The notes: generated by a model not told the origin, from the letters alone. 64,000 nt of DNA from Streptomyces sp. NRRL F-525 (GCF_000716605.1 NZ_JNXE01000011.1:163074-227073), one strand, 5' to 3'; positions 26,352-36,202 are shown, counted from the first letter of the stretch. Numbers and translations: made by a program.

Positions 26352-26451
26352 CGCGTCTGCAAAGGAAACGTCAACTCGGCCCGGCCCAAGGAATCTTGAC
26401 GCCAATCGGTGTGTTGTTGTGATGTGCAGGACACCCCGAGGAAGCTCGCTG

Positions 26452-26463
26452 CGTTGTACAACG
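26452..26463. promoter_or_regulatory. Palindrome CGTTGTACAACG in the hopanoid operon leader region
   Basis: This perfect 12-bp palindrome lies about 215 bp upstream of hpnC in the relatively AT-rich 330-bp region (26352-26678) that must hold the operon promoter. A possible -10 GATAAT occurs at 26498 with no good -35. It is an operator candidate only; no regulator is assigned. Confidence 0.4.
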
Positions 26464-26616
26464 TAAGCTGTACCGGTGCCGAATAGCGGCAAGTGGGGCG
26501 ATAATGCGCGACACCCTTCTGCGGGTAAGCCTGCGTCTAACCGTGCGGACGACTGGGCGGCGTGTCCGAAATAGTGTGTATTGGGTCGGCAGTGTAGAAC
26601 GGGAGATGTGACGGCA

Positions 26617-26682
26617 ATGGCTACGGAAACTCCCCAGCTCACCGAAGCATGCGCCGTCCCCGCCCCTGGCAGTGAGCGGTGA
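26617..26682 (+). CDS. Possible 21-aa leader peptide translationally coupled to hpnC
   Basis: ATG at 26617 opens MATETPQLTEACAVPAPGSER and stops with TGA overlapping the hpnC GTG as GTGA. GGGAG lies 11 bases upstream, and a GTG three codons earlier is in frame. hpnC itself has no convincing Shine-Dalgarno, which would fit coupling through this ORF. No known family; it could equally be an untranslated leader. Confidence 0.35.
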   Translation: MATETPQLTEACAVPAPGSER

Positions 26683-27581
26683 CGGGAACCGGCTCCGCCG
26701 GCACCGGTGATCCGGAGCGCGGCACACTCGACAAGGCCGCGGGTGAGAACTTCCCCGTGGCGCCTTTCTTCCTGCCCAGAGCCTGGCGCACCGATCTCAT
26801 GGCGGTGTACGGATTCGCCCGCCTCGTCGACGACATCGGTGACGGCGATCTGGCCCCCGGCGGCGCCGACGCCCGCCTGCTCGGCGTGTCACCCGCGGAC
26901 GCCGAGGACCGCCTGCTCCTCCTCGACGCCTTCGAGGCCGATCTGCACCGCGTCTTCGACGGCACCCCCGGCCACCCCCTGCTGCGCCGCCTCCAGCCGA
27001 CCGTCCGCCGGTGCGCGCTGACCCCCGAGCCCTTCCTCGGCCTGATCGCCGCGAACCGCCAGGACCAGCTCGTCACGCGCTACGAGACCTACGACGATCT
27101 CCTCGCCTACTGCGAACTGTCCGCGAACCCGGTCGGCCGCCTGGTCCTCGGCGTCACCGGCACCGAGACCCCCGAGCGGGTCCGGCTCTCCGACGCGATC
27201 TGCACCGCACTTCAGATCGTCGAACACCTGCAGGACGTGGCCGAGGACCTCGGCAACGACCGCATCTACCTGCCCGCCCAGGACATGAAGCGCTTTCACG
27301 TCCAGGAAGCGGATCTCGCCACGCCCTCCGCGGGCGCATCGGTGCGCGCACTGGTTGCATACGAAGCAGAACGCGCCCGCGATCTCCTGAATGAAGGCGC
27401 CCCCCTGGTGGGTAGCGTCCACGGCAGACTGAAGCTGCTGCTCGCGGGGTTCGTGGCGGGGGGAAGGGCGGCGATCCGAGCGATCGTCGCCGCTGAATAC
27501 GACGTACTTCCCGGCCCGCCCAAGCCCGGCAAGATCCAGTTGCTGCGTGAGGTGGGCGTGACTCTGCGAGGAGAGGGGTGA
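26679..27581 (+). CDS. hpnC: Squalene synthase-like protein HpnC
   Basis: HpnC acts with HpnD and HpnE to make squalene from two farnesyl diphosphates; in characterised systems it converts presqualene diphosphate to hydroxysqualene. The 300-aa trans-prenyltransferase has the first Asp-rich motif as LVDDIGDG near residue 50 and the second as EHLQDVAEDLGNDRIYLP near 190. It starts with GTG overlapping a short upstream ORF and ends in GTGA overlap with hpnD. As the first enzyme gene of the hopanoid operon it is transcribed from the 26352-26678 region. Confidence 0.93.
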   Translation: MTGTGSAGTGDPERGTLDKAAGENFPVAPFFLPRAWRTDLMAVYGFARLVDDIGDGDLAPGGADARLLGVSPADAEDRLLLLDAFEADLHRVFDGTPGHPLLRRLQPTVRRCALTPEPFLGLIAANRQDQLVTRYETYDDLLAYCELSANPVGRLVLGVTGTETPERVRLSDAICTALQIVEHLQDVAEDLGNDRIYLPAQDMKRFHVQEADLATPSAGASVRALVAYEAERARDLLNEGAPLVGSVHGRLKLLLAGFVAGGRAAIRAIVAAEYDVLPGPPKPGKIQLLREVGVTLRGEG

Positions 27582-28528
27582 TCCGCAGCGTGGAGTCTGC
27601 ACCGCACATGTCCGCACCGGTACTCGCCGCCTACAGCTACTGCGAGGCCGTCACCGGTCAGCAGGCACGTAACTTCGCGTACGGCATCAGACTGCTGCCG
27701 ACGCCCAAGCGCCGCGCGATGTCGGCGCTCTACGCGTTCTCCCGGCGCGTCGACGACATCGGCGACGGCGCACTGCCGACCGACGTGAAGTCGGCCCGTC
27801 TCGAGGACACCCGGGCGCTGCTCACCCGGGTCCGCGAGGGCAAGGTCGAGGAGGACGACACCGACCCGGTCGCGGTCGCCCTCGCGCACACGGCCGAGGC
27901 CTTCCCGGTCCCGCTCGACGGCCTGGACGAGCTCATCGACGGCGTCCTGCTGGACGTCCGCGGCGAGACCTACGAGACCTGGGACGACCTGAAGGTCTAC
28001 TGCCGGTGTGTCGCGGGCGCGATCGGCCGGCTCTCGCTCGGCGTCTTCGGCACCGAGCCGGGCGCGCGCGGCGTCGAACGCGCCTCGGAGTACGCCGACA
28101 CGCTGGGGCTCGCGCTCCAGCTCACCAACATCCTCAGGGACGTCCGCGAGGACGCCGAGAACGGCCGGACCTACCTCCCCGCCGACGACCTCGCGAAGTT
28201 CGGCTGCTCGGCCGGGTTCAACGGACCGACGCCGCCCGAGGGCTCCGACTTCGCGGGTCTCGTGCACTTCGAGGTGCGCCGGGCCCGCACCCTCTTCGCC
28301 GAGGGCTACCGGCTGCTCCCCATGCTCGACCGCCGCAGCGGCGCCTGTGTCGCCGCGATGGCCGGCATCTACCGCCGCCTCCTGGACCGCATCGAGCGCG
28401 AGCCGGAGGCCGTCCTGCGCGGCCGCGTCTCCCTGCCCGGCCGCGAGAAGGCCTACGTCGCGGTGCGCGGCCTGTCCGGACTCGACACCCGGCACGTCAC
28501 GCGGCGGACCCTCAGGAGGCGCACCTGA
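27578..28528 (+). CDS. hpnD: Presqualene diphosphate synthase HpnD
   Basis: HpnD condenses two FPP molecules to presqualene diphosphate. The 316-aa phytoene/squalene synthase family protein shows SRRVDDIGDG near 50, DVRGETYETWDDLKVYCRCVAGAIG near 130 and the second Asp-rich motif LTNILRDVREDAENGRTYLP near 180. GTG start with GGAGAGGG directly upstream and a GTGA overlap with hpnC. Its stop overlaps the start of a 46-codon ORF (TGATG), so translation through the region is probably coupled. Confidence 0.94.
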   Translation: MIRSVESAPHMSAPVLAAYSYCEAVTGQQARNFAYGIRLLPTPKRRAMSALYAFSRRVDDIGDGALPTDVKSARLEDTRALLTRVREGKVEEDDTDPVAVALAHTAEAFPVPLDGLDELIDGVLLDVRGETYETWDDLKVYCRCVAGAIGRLSLGVFGTEPGARGVERASEYADTLGLALQLTNILRDVREDAENGRTYLPADDLAKFGCSAGFNGPTPPEGSDFAGLVHFEVRRARTLFAEGYRLLPMLDRRSGACVAAMAGIYRRLLDRIEREPEAVLRGRVSLPGREKAYVAVRGLSGLDTRHVTRRTLRRRT

Positions 28529-28668
28529 TGGACAAAGTGGGCCAAGGTGACGCCACCGGAGAAAAACGGCAGGCAACCCTCCGGTGCGAAGCGGCGTCCC
28601 TGACTGCAACGGTCCGCCGTGGCTGGTTCGAGTGCCTCGGTGGGCGCGCAGGGGGGAGTGCACGATGA
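28528..28668 (+). CDS. 46-aa protein between hpnD and hpnE (DUF6380-like)
   Basis: The ORF runs from an ATG overlapping the hpnD stop to a TGA overlapping the hpnE ATG (ATGA). It encodes a basic 46-aa product, starting MDKVGQGDATGEKRQ and ending GGRAGGSAR, with two cysteines. I recall a short Streptomyces family (DUF6380) of this length and pattern at this locus, but could not check. Its reading frame exactly fills the gap, which favours real translation. It has no transmembrane segment. The role is unknown: a small accessory protein or simply a coupling ORF. Confidence 0.6.
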   Translation: MDKVGQGDATGEKRQATLRCEAASLTATVRRGWFECLGGRAGGSAR

Positions 28669-30095
28669 GCGACGGGACGGGGCCCGAAGGGCTGCCCGCC
28701 GAGTCGGCGACGGGACCGGCCGGACGGCATGCCGTCGTGATCGGCGGCGGACTCGCCGGCATCACCTCCGCGCTCGCGCTCGCCGACGCCGGCGTCCGCG
28801 TCACCCTGCTCGAAGGCCGCCCGCGCCTGGGTGGACTCGCCTTCTCCTTCCAGCGCGGCGACCTCACCGTGGACAACGGCCAGCATGTGTACCTGCGCTG
28901 CTGCACCGCCTACCGCTGGTTCCTCGACCGCATCGAGGGCGCGGCGCTGGCTCCCCTGCAGGATCGTCTCGACGTGCCCGTACTCGACGTGAACCGCCCT
29001 GAGGGGCGCCGCCTCGGCAGGCTGCGGCGCGACGCGCTGCCCGTGCCGCTGCATCTGGGGCGCAGCCTCGCGACGTACCCGCATCTCTCGTTCGCGGAGC
29101 GCGCCAAAGTAGGACGTGCCGCGCTCGCGCTCAAGGGACTCGACCTCGCCGATCCGGCCCTGGACGCGCAGAACTTCGGCAGCTGGCTGACCGCGCACGG
29201 TCAGTCGGCGCGTGCCGTCGAGGCACTGTGGGACCTGGTCGGGGTCGCCACCCTCAACGCGGTCGCGGGCGACTCCTCGCTCGCCCTGGCCGCGATGGTG
29301 TTCAAGACCGGTCTGCTCTCCGACCCGGGCGCGGCCGACATCGGCTGGGCACACGTCCCGCTGGGCGAACTGCACGACCGGCTCGCGCGCAAGGCGCTCG
29401 ACTCCGCGGGCGTGCGCACCGAAGTCCGTACACGCGTCACCTCCATCTCTACAGACGAGAACGGCCGGTGGAGCGTTCACTGCCCCGGCGAGACTCTTCA
29501 GGCCGACACCGTCGTGCTCGCCGTACCGCAGCGCGAGGCCCACGATCTGCTGCCCGACGGCGCCCTGGACGACCCCGGGCGACTGCTCGCGATCGACACC
29601 GCGCCGATCCTGAACGTCCATGTCGTCTACGACCGCAAGGTGCTCGCCCGGCCGTTCTTCGCGGCGCTGGGCACCCCGGTGCAGTGGGTGTTCGACCGGA
29701 CCGACGCGTCCGGGCTGAAGGACGGCCAGTATCTGGCGCTGTCCCAGTCCGCCGTGCACGACGAGATCGACGCGCCCGTGGCCGAGCTGCGCGAGCGCTA
29801 CCTGCCCGAGCTGGAGCGGCTGCTGCCCGGTGCGCGCGGCGCCGAGGTGAAGGACTTCTTCGTGACCAGGGAGCGTACGGCGACGTTCGCTCCCGCCCCC
29901 GGCGTCGGACGGCTGCGGCCCGGCGCCCGCACCAAGGCCCCCGGCCTGTACCTGGCCGGAGCGTGGACCGCCACAGGGTGGCCCGCGACCATGGAGAGTG
30001 CGGTCCGCAGTGGGGTGAGCGCGGCGGACGCCGCACTCGCCGCCCTGGGCCGGCCCCGCCCCCGTCACCTCTTCGAAGTCGAGGAGGCGGCGTGA
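28665..30095 (+). CDS. hpnE: Hydroxysqualene dehydroxylase HpnE
   Basis: HpnE is the FAD-dependent amine-oxidase-fold enzyme that reduces hydroxysqualene to squalene. The 476-aa sequence has the dinucleotide-binding AVVIGGGLAGITSALALADAG at residues about 24-44, a second FAD signature LEGRPRLGGLAFSF, and the C-terminal FAD motif PGLYLAGAWTATGWPATMESAVRSG. GGGGGGAG precedes the ATG, which overlaps the stop of the small upstream ORF. It is followed without a gap by the polyprenyl synthase gene. Confidence 0.93.
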   Translation: MSDGTGPEGLPAESATGPAGRHAVVIGGGLAGITSALALADAGVRVTLLEGRPRLGGLAFSFQRGDLTVDNGQHVYLRCCTAYRWFLDRIEGAALAPLQDRLDVPVLDVNRPEGRRLGRLRRDALPVPLHLGRSLATYPHLSFAERAKVGRAALALKGLDLADPALDAQNFGSWLTAHGQSARAVEALWDLVGVATLNAVAGDSSLALAAMVFKTGLLSDPGAADIGWAHVPLGELHDRLARKALDSAGVRTEVRTRVTSISTDENGRWSVHCPGETLQADTVVLAVPQREAHDLLPDGALDDPGRLLAIDTAPILNVHVVYDRKVLARPFFAALGTPVQWVFDRTDASGLKDGQYLALSQSAVHDEIDAPVAELRERYLPELERLLPGARGAEVKDFFVTRERTATFAPAPGVGRLRPGARTKAPGLYLAGAWTATGWPATMESAVRSGVSAADAALAALGRPRPRHLFEVEEAA

Positions 30096-31225
30096 TGCTC
30101 GATCAGCAGGCGGCAGGCGACCCCCGCACCTTCGGTAGCGCGACAAGAGGAGAGACTGTGCCCACTGTGCCCCCGGCCGAGACGGCTGCCGACGCGGTGG
30201 ACGTGTCCGCGCTCCTGGAGCGCGGCCGGACCCTTGCCACACCGGTACTGCGGGCGGCCGTGGACCGTCTGGCTCCCCCCATGGACACCGTTTCCGCCTA
30301 CCACTTCGGCTGGATCGACGCCGAGGGCAACCCGGCGGACGGCGACGGCGGCAAGGCCGTACGCCCCGCGCTCGCCGTGCTCTCCGCCGAGGTCACCGGC
30401 GCCTCGCCCGAGACCGGCATCCCGGGCGCCGTCGCCGTCGAACTGGTCCACAACTTCTCGCTGCTGCACGACGACCTGATGGACGGCGACGAGCAGCGCC
30501 GCCACCGCGACACCGTCTGGAAGGTGCACGGCCCCTCCCAGGCCATCCTCGTCGGCGACGCCCTGTTCGCGCTGGCCAACGAGGTGCTGCTGGAGCTCGG
30601 CACCGTCGAGGCCGGCCGCGCCACCCGCCGTCTGACCACCGCGACCCGCGCCCTCATCGACGGCCAGGCGCAGGACATCTCCTACGAGCACCGCGACCGC
30701 GTCAGCGTGGAGGAGTGCCTGGAGATGGAGGGCAACAAGACCGGAGCCCTGCTCGCCTGCGCCTCCTCCATCGGGGCCGTGCTCGGCGGTGCGGACGACC
30801 GCACCGCCGACGTCCTGGAGAAGTACGGCCACCACCTCGGCCTGGCCTTCCAGGCCGTCGACGACCTCCTCGGCATCTGGGGCGACCCGGAGTCCACCGG
30901 GAAGCAGACCTGGAGCGATCTGCGCCAGCGCAAGAAGTCCCTGCCCGTGGTGGCGGCGCTCGCGGCGGGCGGACCCGCCTCCGAGCGGCTCGGCGAGATC
31001 CTCGCCGCCGACGCCAAGAGCAGCGACTTCGAGAACTTCTCCGAGGAGGAGTTCGCGGCCCGCGCCGCGCTCATCGAGGAGGCCGGCGGCCGCGAGTGGA
31101 CCGCCGAAGAGGCACGCCGTCAGCACACCATCGCCATCGAGGTCCTCGACGCCATCGACATGCCCGACCGGGTTCGGGCGCAGTTCACGGCGCTCGCCGA
31201 CTTCGTCGTCGTACGAAAGAGATGA
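30095..31225 (+). CDS. Polyprenyl diphosphate synthase (probable FPP/GGPP synthase)
   Basis: The 376-aa trans-isoprenyl diphosphate synthase supplies allylic precursor to the hopanoid pathway. The first Asp-rich motif is LLHDDLMDGD with the usual following RRHRDTVW, and the second is FQAVDDLLGIWGD. In an operon ending in squalene and hopene the expected product is C15 FPP, but chain length cannot be read reliably here. AGGAGG is seven bases before the ATG, which overlaps the hpnE stop as TGATG; a GTG one codon upstream is the alternative. A 112-bp gap follows before shc. Confidence 0.9.
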   Translation: MLDQQAAGDPRTFGSATRGETVPTVPPAETAADAVDVSALLERGRTLATPVLRAAVDRLAPPMDTVSAYHFGWIDAEGNPADGDGGKAVRPALAVLSAEVTGASPETGIPGAVAVELVHNFSLLHDDLMDGDEQRRHRDTVWKVHGPSQAILVGDALFALANEVLLELGTVEAGRATRRLTTATRALIDGQAQDISYEHRDRVSVEECLEMEGNKTGALLACASSIGAVLGGADDRTADVLEKYGHHLGLAFQAVDDLLGIWGDPESTGKQTWSDLRQRKKSLPVVAALAAGGPASERLGEILAADAKSSDFENFSEEEFAARAALIEEAGGREWTAEEARRQHTIAIEVLDAIDMPDRVRAQFTALADFVVVRKR

Positions 31226-31337
31226 TCACTATCGGTCGAATAGCCCTCGCGTAGTCGCCGGCCGGTGCTGCGAACGAACGAGTACCGGCCGACGGCGGAC
31301 CCACAGCAGAGACATGCCACTGCACGAAGGGGAAGCC

Positions 31338-33344
31338 ATGACAGCGACGACCGACGGAAGCACCGGGGCCATGCCTCCCCGTGTTGCCGCGGCCAGCGAA
31401 ACCGACATCAACACCCCCGTGGCGGCCGGGGTGCACGACGCCGCCGCACACGCCGTACAACGCGCCACCGACTTCCTCCTCTCGCAGCAGGACGCCCAGG
31501 GCTGGTGGAAGGGCGACCTCGAGACGAACGTCACGATGGACGCCGAGGATCTGCTGCTCCGTCAGTTCCTGGGCATCCGCGACGAGTCGACGACCCAGGC
31601 CGCCGCACTCTTCATCCGCGGCGAGCAGCGCGAGGACGGCACCTGGGCCAGCTTCTACGGCGGACCCGGTGAACTCTCCACCACCATCGAGGCGTACGTC
31701 GCGCTCCGCCTGGCCGGGGACGCGCCGGACGCCCCGCACATGGCGAAGGCGTCCGCGTGGGTCCGCGAGCGGGGCGGGATCGCCGCGGCCCGCGTCTTCA
31801 CCCGGATCTGGCTCGCGCTGTTCGGCTGGTGGAAGTGGGACGACCTGCCCGAACTCCCGCCGGAACTCCTGTACTTCCCGACCTGGGTACCGCTCAACAT
31901 CTACGACTTCGGATGCTGGGCCCGGCAGACCATCGTGCCGCTCACCGTCGTCTCCGCGAAGCGGCCGGTACGGCCCGCGCCCTTCCCGCTCGACGAGCTG
32001 CACACCGACGCGGACAACCCGAACCCGGTCAAGCCCCTTGCCCGGGTGGCGAGTTGGGACGGCGCCTTCCAACGGCTCGACAAGGCGCTGCACCTCTACC
32101 GCAAGGTGGCTCCGCGCAAGCTGCGCGGGTCCGCGATGAAATCTGCGGCGCGCTGGATCATCGAGCGGCAGGAGAACGACGGCTGCTGGGGCGGCATCCA
32201 GCCGCCGGCCGTGTACTCGGTGATCGCCCTGCACCTGCTGGGCTACGACCTCGAACACCCCGTGATGCGCGCGGGACTTGAGTCGCTGGACCGGTTCGCG
32301 GTCTGGCGCGAGGACGGGGCCCGGATGATCGAGGCCTGCCAGTCCCCGGTGTGGGACACCTGCCTCGCGACCATCGCGCTCGCCGACGCGGGCGTGCCGG
32401 CCGACCACCCCCAACTGGTCAAGGCCGCCGACTGGATGCTCGGGGAGGAGATCGTCCGCCCCGGCGACTGGGCGGTCAAGCGCCCCCAACTGCCGCCCGG
32501 CGGCTGGGCGTTCGAGTTCCACAACGACAACTACCCCGACATCGACGACACCGCCGAGGTCGTGCTCGCGCTGCGCCGGGTCAGACATCACGACCCGGAA
32601 CGGCTCGACCGGGCCGCCGGACGCGCGGTCCGCTGGAACCTCGGAATGCAGTCGAAGAACGGCGGTTGGGGCGCCTTCGACGTCGACAACACCAGCCCCT
32701 TCCCCAACCGGCTGCCGTTCTGCGACTTCGGCGAGGTGATCGACCCGCCGTCGGCGGACGTCACCGCGCACGTCGTCGAGATGCTCGCCGTCGAGGGCCT
32801 CGCCCACGACCCGCGCACCCGGCGCGGCATCGAGTGGCTGCTCGCCGAACAGGAGGCGGACGGCTCGTGGTTCGGCCGCTGGGGCGTCAACTACGTATAC
32901 GGCACAGGGTCGGTGGTGCCCGCCCTCGCCGCCGCCGGGATCCCCGGCTCGCACCCCGCGATCCGGCGCGCGGTCACCTGGCTGGAGACCGTGCAGAACG
33001 ACGACGGCGGCTGGGGCGAGGACCTGCGCTCCTACAAGTACGCCAAGGAATGGAGCGGCCGGGGCGCCTCCACCGCCTCGCAGACGGCCTGGGCGCTGAT
33101 GGCCCTGCTCGCGGCGGGGGAGCGCGACTCCAAGGCCGTAGAACGCGGCATCGAGTGGCTCGCGGCGACCCAGCGGGAGGACGGGTCCTGGGACGAGCCC
33201 TACTTCACCGGCACGGGCTTCCCGTGGGACTTCTCCATCAACTACCACCTCTACCGGCAGGTCTTCCCGCTCACCGCGCTCGGGCGCTACGTGCACGGAG
33301 AACCGTTCTCCCAGACCCCGTTCTCCCCGGCCAAGGGGGGCTGA
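31338..33344 (+). CDS. shc: Squalene-hopene cyclase
   Basis: Shc cyclises squalene to hopene/hopanol at the membrane. The 668-aa protein has the catalytic D-x-D-D motif as DIDDTAE at 401-407. Repeated QW motifs that brace the alpha/alpha barrel include QDAQGWWKG, EDGTWASFYGG, KNGGWGAFDVDN, DDGGWGED and EDGSWDEPYF. GAAGGGG lies just before the ATG used here; an ATG eight codons upstream is in frame but poorly supported. The stop overlaps the hpnG ATG. It is the committed step of the operon. Confidence 0.97.
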   Translation: MTATTDGSTGAMPPRVAAASETDINTPVAAGVHDAAAHAVQRATDFLLSQQDAQGWWKGDLETNVTMDAEDLLLRQFLGIRDESTTQAAALFIRGEQREDGTWASFYGGPGELSTTIEAYVALRLAGDAPDAPHMAKASAWVRERGGIAAARVFTRIWLALFGWWKWDDLPELPPELLYFPTWVPLNIYDFGCWARQTIVPLTVVSAKRPVRPAPFPLDELHTDADNPNPVKPLARVASWDGAFQRLDKALHLYRKVAPRKLRGSAMKSAARWIIERQENDGCWGGIQPPAVYSVIALHLLGYDLEHPVMRAGLESLDRFAVWREDGARMIEACQSPVWDTCLATIALADAGVPADHPQLVKAADWMLGEEIVRPGDWAVKRPQLPPGGWAFEFHNDNYPDIDDTAEVVLALRRVRHHDPERLDRAAGRAVRWNLGMQSKNGGWGAFDVDNTSPFPNRLPFCDFGEVIDPPSADVTAHVVEMLAVEGLAHDPRTRRGIEWLLAEQEADGSWFGRWGVNYVYGTGSVVPALAAAGIPGSHPAIRRAVTWLETVQNDDGGWGEDLRSYKYAKEWSGRGASTASQTAWALMALLAAGERDSKAVERGIEWLAATQREDGSWDEPYFTGTGFPWDFSINYHLYRQVFPLTALGRYVHGEPFSQTPFSPAKGG

Positions 33345-33985
33345 TGGGCAGACAGTCCGCCGGACCGCCGCTGCTGATCGCCTGCGCGCTCGGCATCGAG
33401 CGCCTCGCCCTGCGCGCGGGCGACCGCTCCGGCGCCGACGGACCGGTCACCTTCCTCAGGACCGGGATGGGGCCCCAGGCGGCCGAGGAGGCCGTCACCC
33501 GGCGTCTCGCCGAGCCGGCGCTGGCCGGGGCCGCCGTACTGGCCACCGGCTTCTGCGCCGGACTCGCCCCCGGTATGCACCCCGGCGACCTCGTGGTCGC
33601 CGAGGAGACCAGGGAGGCGCGCGGAACCGTTCCGTGCGTCGGTACCGAGCTGCTCGTCAAGGAACTGGTGCGGGCCCTGCCCGGCCGCACCGTCCACACC
33701 GGCCCCCTGACCGGTTCCGATCACATCGTCCGCGGTCAGGAACGGTCGGATCTGCTCGCGACCGGCGCGATCGCGGTCGACATGGAATCGGCGGCCACGC
33801 TGCTGAGCGCCGTGCGTACGGGCGCGCGCCCGGTTGCGGCCGTACGGGTGGTCGTGGACGCTCCTGAACATGAACTCGTCCGGATCGGCACGGTGCGCGG
33901 TGGAATATCGGCTTTCCGCGTTCTTCGATCCGTTCTTCCCGCTTTTTTCGAATGGCACCGTTCTTTGCTGCTCCCTCGGAGGTGA
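33344..33985 (+). CDS. hpnG: Hopanoid nucleosidase/phosphorylase HpnG
   Basis: HpnG removes adenine from adenosylhopane on the way to ribosylhopane. The 213-aa protein has the purine-nucleoside-phosphorylase-like fold with GMGPQAAEEAVTR (substrate loop), ATGFCAGLAPGMHPGDLVVAEE and the conserved AIAVDMESAATL near 145. It starts in a TGATG overlap with shc, after AAGGGGGG. The GGAGG used by hpnH lies within its last codons, so the two are tightly linked. Confidence 0.92.
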   Translation: MGRQSAGPPLLIACALGIERLALRAGDRSGADGPVTFLRTGMGPQAAEEAVTRRLAEPALAGAAVLATGFCAGLAPGMHPGDLVVAEETREARGTVPCVGTELLVKELVRALPGRTVHTGPLTGSDHIVRGQERSDLLATGAIAVDMESAATLLSAVRTGARPVAAVRVVVDAPEHELVRIGTVRGGISAFRVLRSVLPAFFEWHRSLLLPRR

Positions 33986-33990
33986 GCCAG

Positions 33991-35013
33991 ATGGCCATGC
34001 CGCTGCGCCAGACAATCAAGGTCGCTACATACTTGGCTGAACAGAAGCTCCGCAAGAGGGACAAGTTCCCCCTGATCGTGGAGCTGGAACCTCTCTTCGC
34101 ATGCAACCTGAAGTGCGAGGGCTGCGGCAAGATCCAGCACCCGGCGGGCGTGCTCAAGCAGCGCATGCCGGTGGCCCAGGCCGTCGGAGCGGTGCTCGAG
34201 TCCGGTGCGCCGATGGTGTCCATCGCGGGCGGCGAGCCCCTGATGCACCCTCAGATCGACGAGATCGTGCGGCAGTTGGTGGCGAAGAAGAAATACGTCT
34301 TCCTCTGCACCAACGCGATGCTGCTCCGCAAGAAGCTCGACAAGTTCACGCCCTCGCCGTACTTCGCGTTCGCGGTGCACATCGACGGGCTGCGCGAGCG
34401 GCACGACGAGTCCGTCGCGAAGGAGGGTGTGTTCGACGAGGCGGTGGAGGCGATGAAGGAGGCCAAGAAGCGCGGCTTCCGGGTCACCACGAACTCGACG
34501 TTCTTCAACACGGACACCCCGCAGACCATCATCGAGGTCCTGAACTTCCTCAACGACGACATCAAGGTCGACGAGATGATGATCTCGCCCGCCTACGCCT
34601 ACGAGAAGGCGCCCGACCAGGAGCACTTCCTGGGCGTCGCGCAGACCCACGAGCTGTTCAAGAAGGCCTTCGCGGGCGGCAACCGGCGCAAGTGGCGGCT
34701 GAACCACTCGCCGCTCTTCCTGGACTTCCTGGAGGGCAAGGTCGACTTCCCGTGCACGGCCTGGGCGATCCCGAACTACTCGCTCTTCGGCTGGCAGCGC
34801 CCCTGCTACCTGATGAGCGACGGGTACGTGCCCACGTACCGCGAGCTGATCGAGGACACCGACTGGGACAAGTACGGCCGCGGCAAGGACCCGCGCTGCG
34901 CCAACTGCATGGCGCACTGCGGCTACGAGCCCACCGCCGTCCTCGCCACCATGGGCTCCCTCAAGGAGTCCCTGCGGGCCATGCGCGAGACCGTCGCCGG
35001 AAACCGCGACTGA
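33991..35013 (+). CDS. hpnH: Adenosyl-hopene transferase HpnH (radical SAM)
   Basis: HpnH adds the 5'-deoxyadenosyl group of SAM to hopene, forming the C35 side chain. The 340-aa radical-SAM enzyme carries C38-NLK-C42-EG-C45 for the 4Fe-4S cluster, the SAM-binding [11 protein letters not shown] near 78 and a C-terminal cysteine cluster ([12 protein letters not shown]) typical of HpnH. The ATG at 33991 follows GGAGG by eight bases; a GTG at 33982 would overlap that site. ispG follows after 4 bp. Confidence 0.95.
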   Translation: MAMPLRQTIKVATYLAEQKLRKRDKFPLIVELEPLFACNLKCEGCGKIQHPAGVLKQRMPVAQAVGAVLESGAPMVSIAGGEPLMHPQIDEIVRQLVAKKKYVFLCTNAMLLRKKLDKFTPSPYFAFAVHIDGLRERHDESVAKEGVFDEAVEAMKEAKKRGFRVTTNSTFFNTDTPQTIIEVLNFLNDDIKVDEMMISPAYAYEKAPDQEHFLGVAQTHELFKKAFAGGNRRKWRLNHSPLFLDFLEGKVDFPCTAWAIPNYSLFGWQRPCYLMSDGYVPTYRELIEDTDWDKYGRGKDPRCANCMAHCGYEPTAVLATMGSLKESLRAMRETVAGNRD

Positions 35014-35017
35014 CGCC

Positions 35018-36175
35018 ATGACCGCAGTGTCCCTGGGCGTCCCCGAGATGCCGGTCCGGCCGATCGCCGCGCGACGTGTGTCGCGGCAGATCCAGGTCGG
35101 ATCGGTGGCGGTCGGGGGCGGGGCCCCCGTCTCGGTCCAGTCGATGACGACGACGCGTACGTCGGACATCGGCGCCACCCTCCAGCAGATCGCCGAACTC
35201 ACCGCGTCCGGCTGCCAGATCGTCCGCGTCGCCTGCCCCACGCAGGACGACGCGGATGCGTTGGCGACGATCGCGCGCAAGTCGCAGATCCCGGTGATCG
35301 CGGACATCCACTTCCAGCCCAAGTACGTCTTCGCCGCAATCGAGGCCGGGTGTGCGGCAGTTCGCGTCAATCCCGGCAACATCAAGCAGTTCGACGACAA
35401 GGTCAAGGAGATCGCGCGGGCCGCGACGGACCACGGCACGCCGATCCGGATCGGGGTCAACGCCGGTTCCCTGGACCGGCGGTTGCTCCAGAAGTACGGC
35501 AAGGCGACGCCCGAGGCGCTCGTCGAGTCGGCGCTGTGGGAGGCGTCCCTCTTCGAGGAGCACGGCTTCCGCGACATCAAGATCTCCGTCAAGCACAACG
35601 ACCCCGTGGTGATGGTCAACGCCTACCGGCTGCTGGCCGCGCAGAGCGACTATCCGCTGCACCTCGGGGTCACCGAGGCCGGGCCCGCCTTCCAGGGCAC
35701 GATCAAGTCGGCGGTCGCCTTCGGGGCGCTGCTCAGCGAGGGCATCGGCGACACGATCCGGGTGTCGCTGTCCGCCCCGCCGGTGGAGGAGGTCAAGGTC
35801 GGCCTCCAGATCCTGGAGTCGCTGAACCTCAAGCCCCGCCGGCTGGAGATCGTGTCGTGCCCGTCCTGCGGGCGCGCCCAGGTGGACGTCTACAAGCTCG
35901 CCGACGAGGTCACGGCCGGGCTTGAGGGCATGGAGGTGCCGTTGCGCGTCGCGGTCATGGGCTGCGTCGTGAACGGCCCCGGTGAGGCGCGGGAGGCGGA
36001 CCTCGGGGTCGCCTCCGGCAACGGCAAGGGGCAGATCTTCGTCAAGGGTGAGGTCATCAAGACCGTGCCCGAGTCGAAGATCGTGGAGACCCTCATCGAG
36101 GAGGCGATGAAGATCGCCGAACAGATGGAGCAGGACGGCGTCGCGGCGGGGGAGCCGGCCGTCACCGTGAGCTGA
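35018..36175 (+). CDS. ispG: 4-Hydroxy-3-methylbut-2-enyl-diphosphate synthase
   Basis: IspG (GcpE) catalyses the penultimate MEP-pathway step, reducing MEcPP to HMBPP with a 4Fe-4S cluster. The 385-aa sequence contains the family start [17 protein letters not shown] and the TIM-barrel segment ADIHFQPKY. Cluster cysteines lie in [10 protein letters not shown] and in [15 protein letters not shown]. Streptomyces usually has another ispG in the core genome; this copy, placed between hpnH and dxs, probably raises precursor supply for hopanoids. That reading is inference. Confidence 0.96.
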   Translation: MTAVSLGVPEMPVRPIAARRVSRQIQVGSVAVGGGAPVSVQSMTTTRTSDIGATLQQIAELTASGCQIVRVACPTQDDADALATIARKSQIPVIADIHFQPKYVFAAIEAGCAAVRVNPGNIKQFDDKVKEIARAATDHGTPIRIGVNAGSLDRRLLQKYGKATPEALVESALWEASLFEEHGFRDIKISVKHNDPVVMVNAYRLLAAQSDYPLHLGVTEAGPAFQGTIKSAVAFGALLSEGIGDTIRVSLSAPPVEEVKVGLQILESLNLKPRRLEIVSCPSCGRAQVDVYKLADEVTAGLEGMEVPLRVAVMGCVVNGPGEAREADLGVASGNGKGQIFVKGEVIKTVPESKIVETLIEEAMKIAEQMEQDGVAAGEPAVTVS

Positions 36176-36202
36176 AACAGCACGGACCGAAGGGGGCCCG
36201 AC

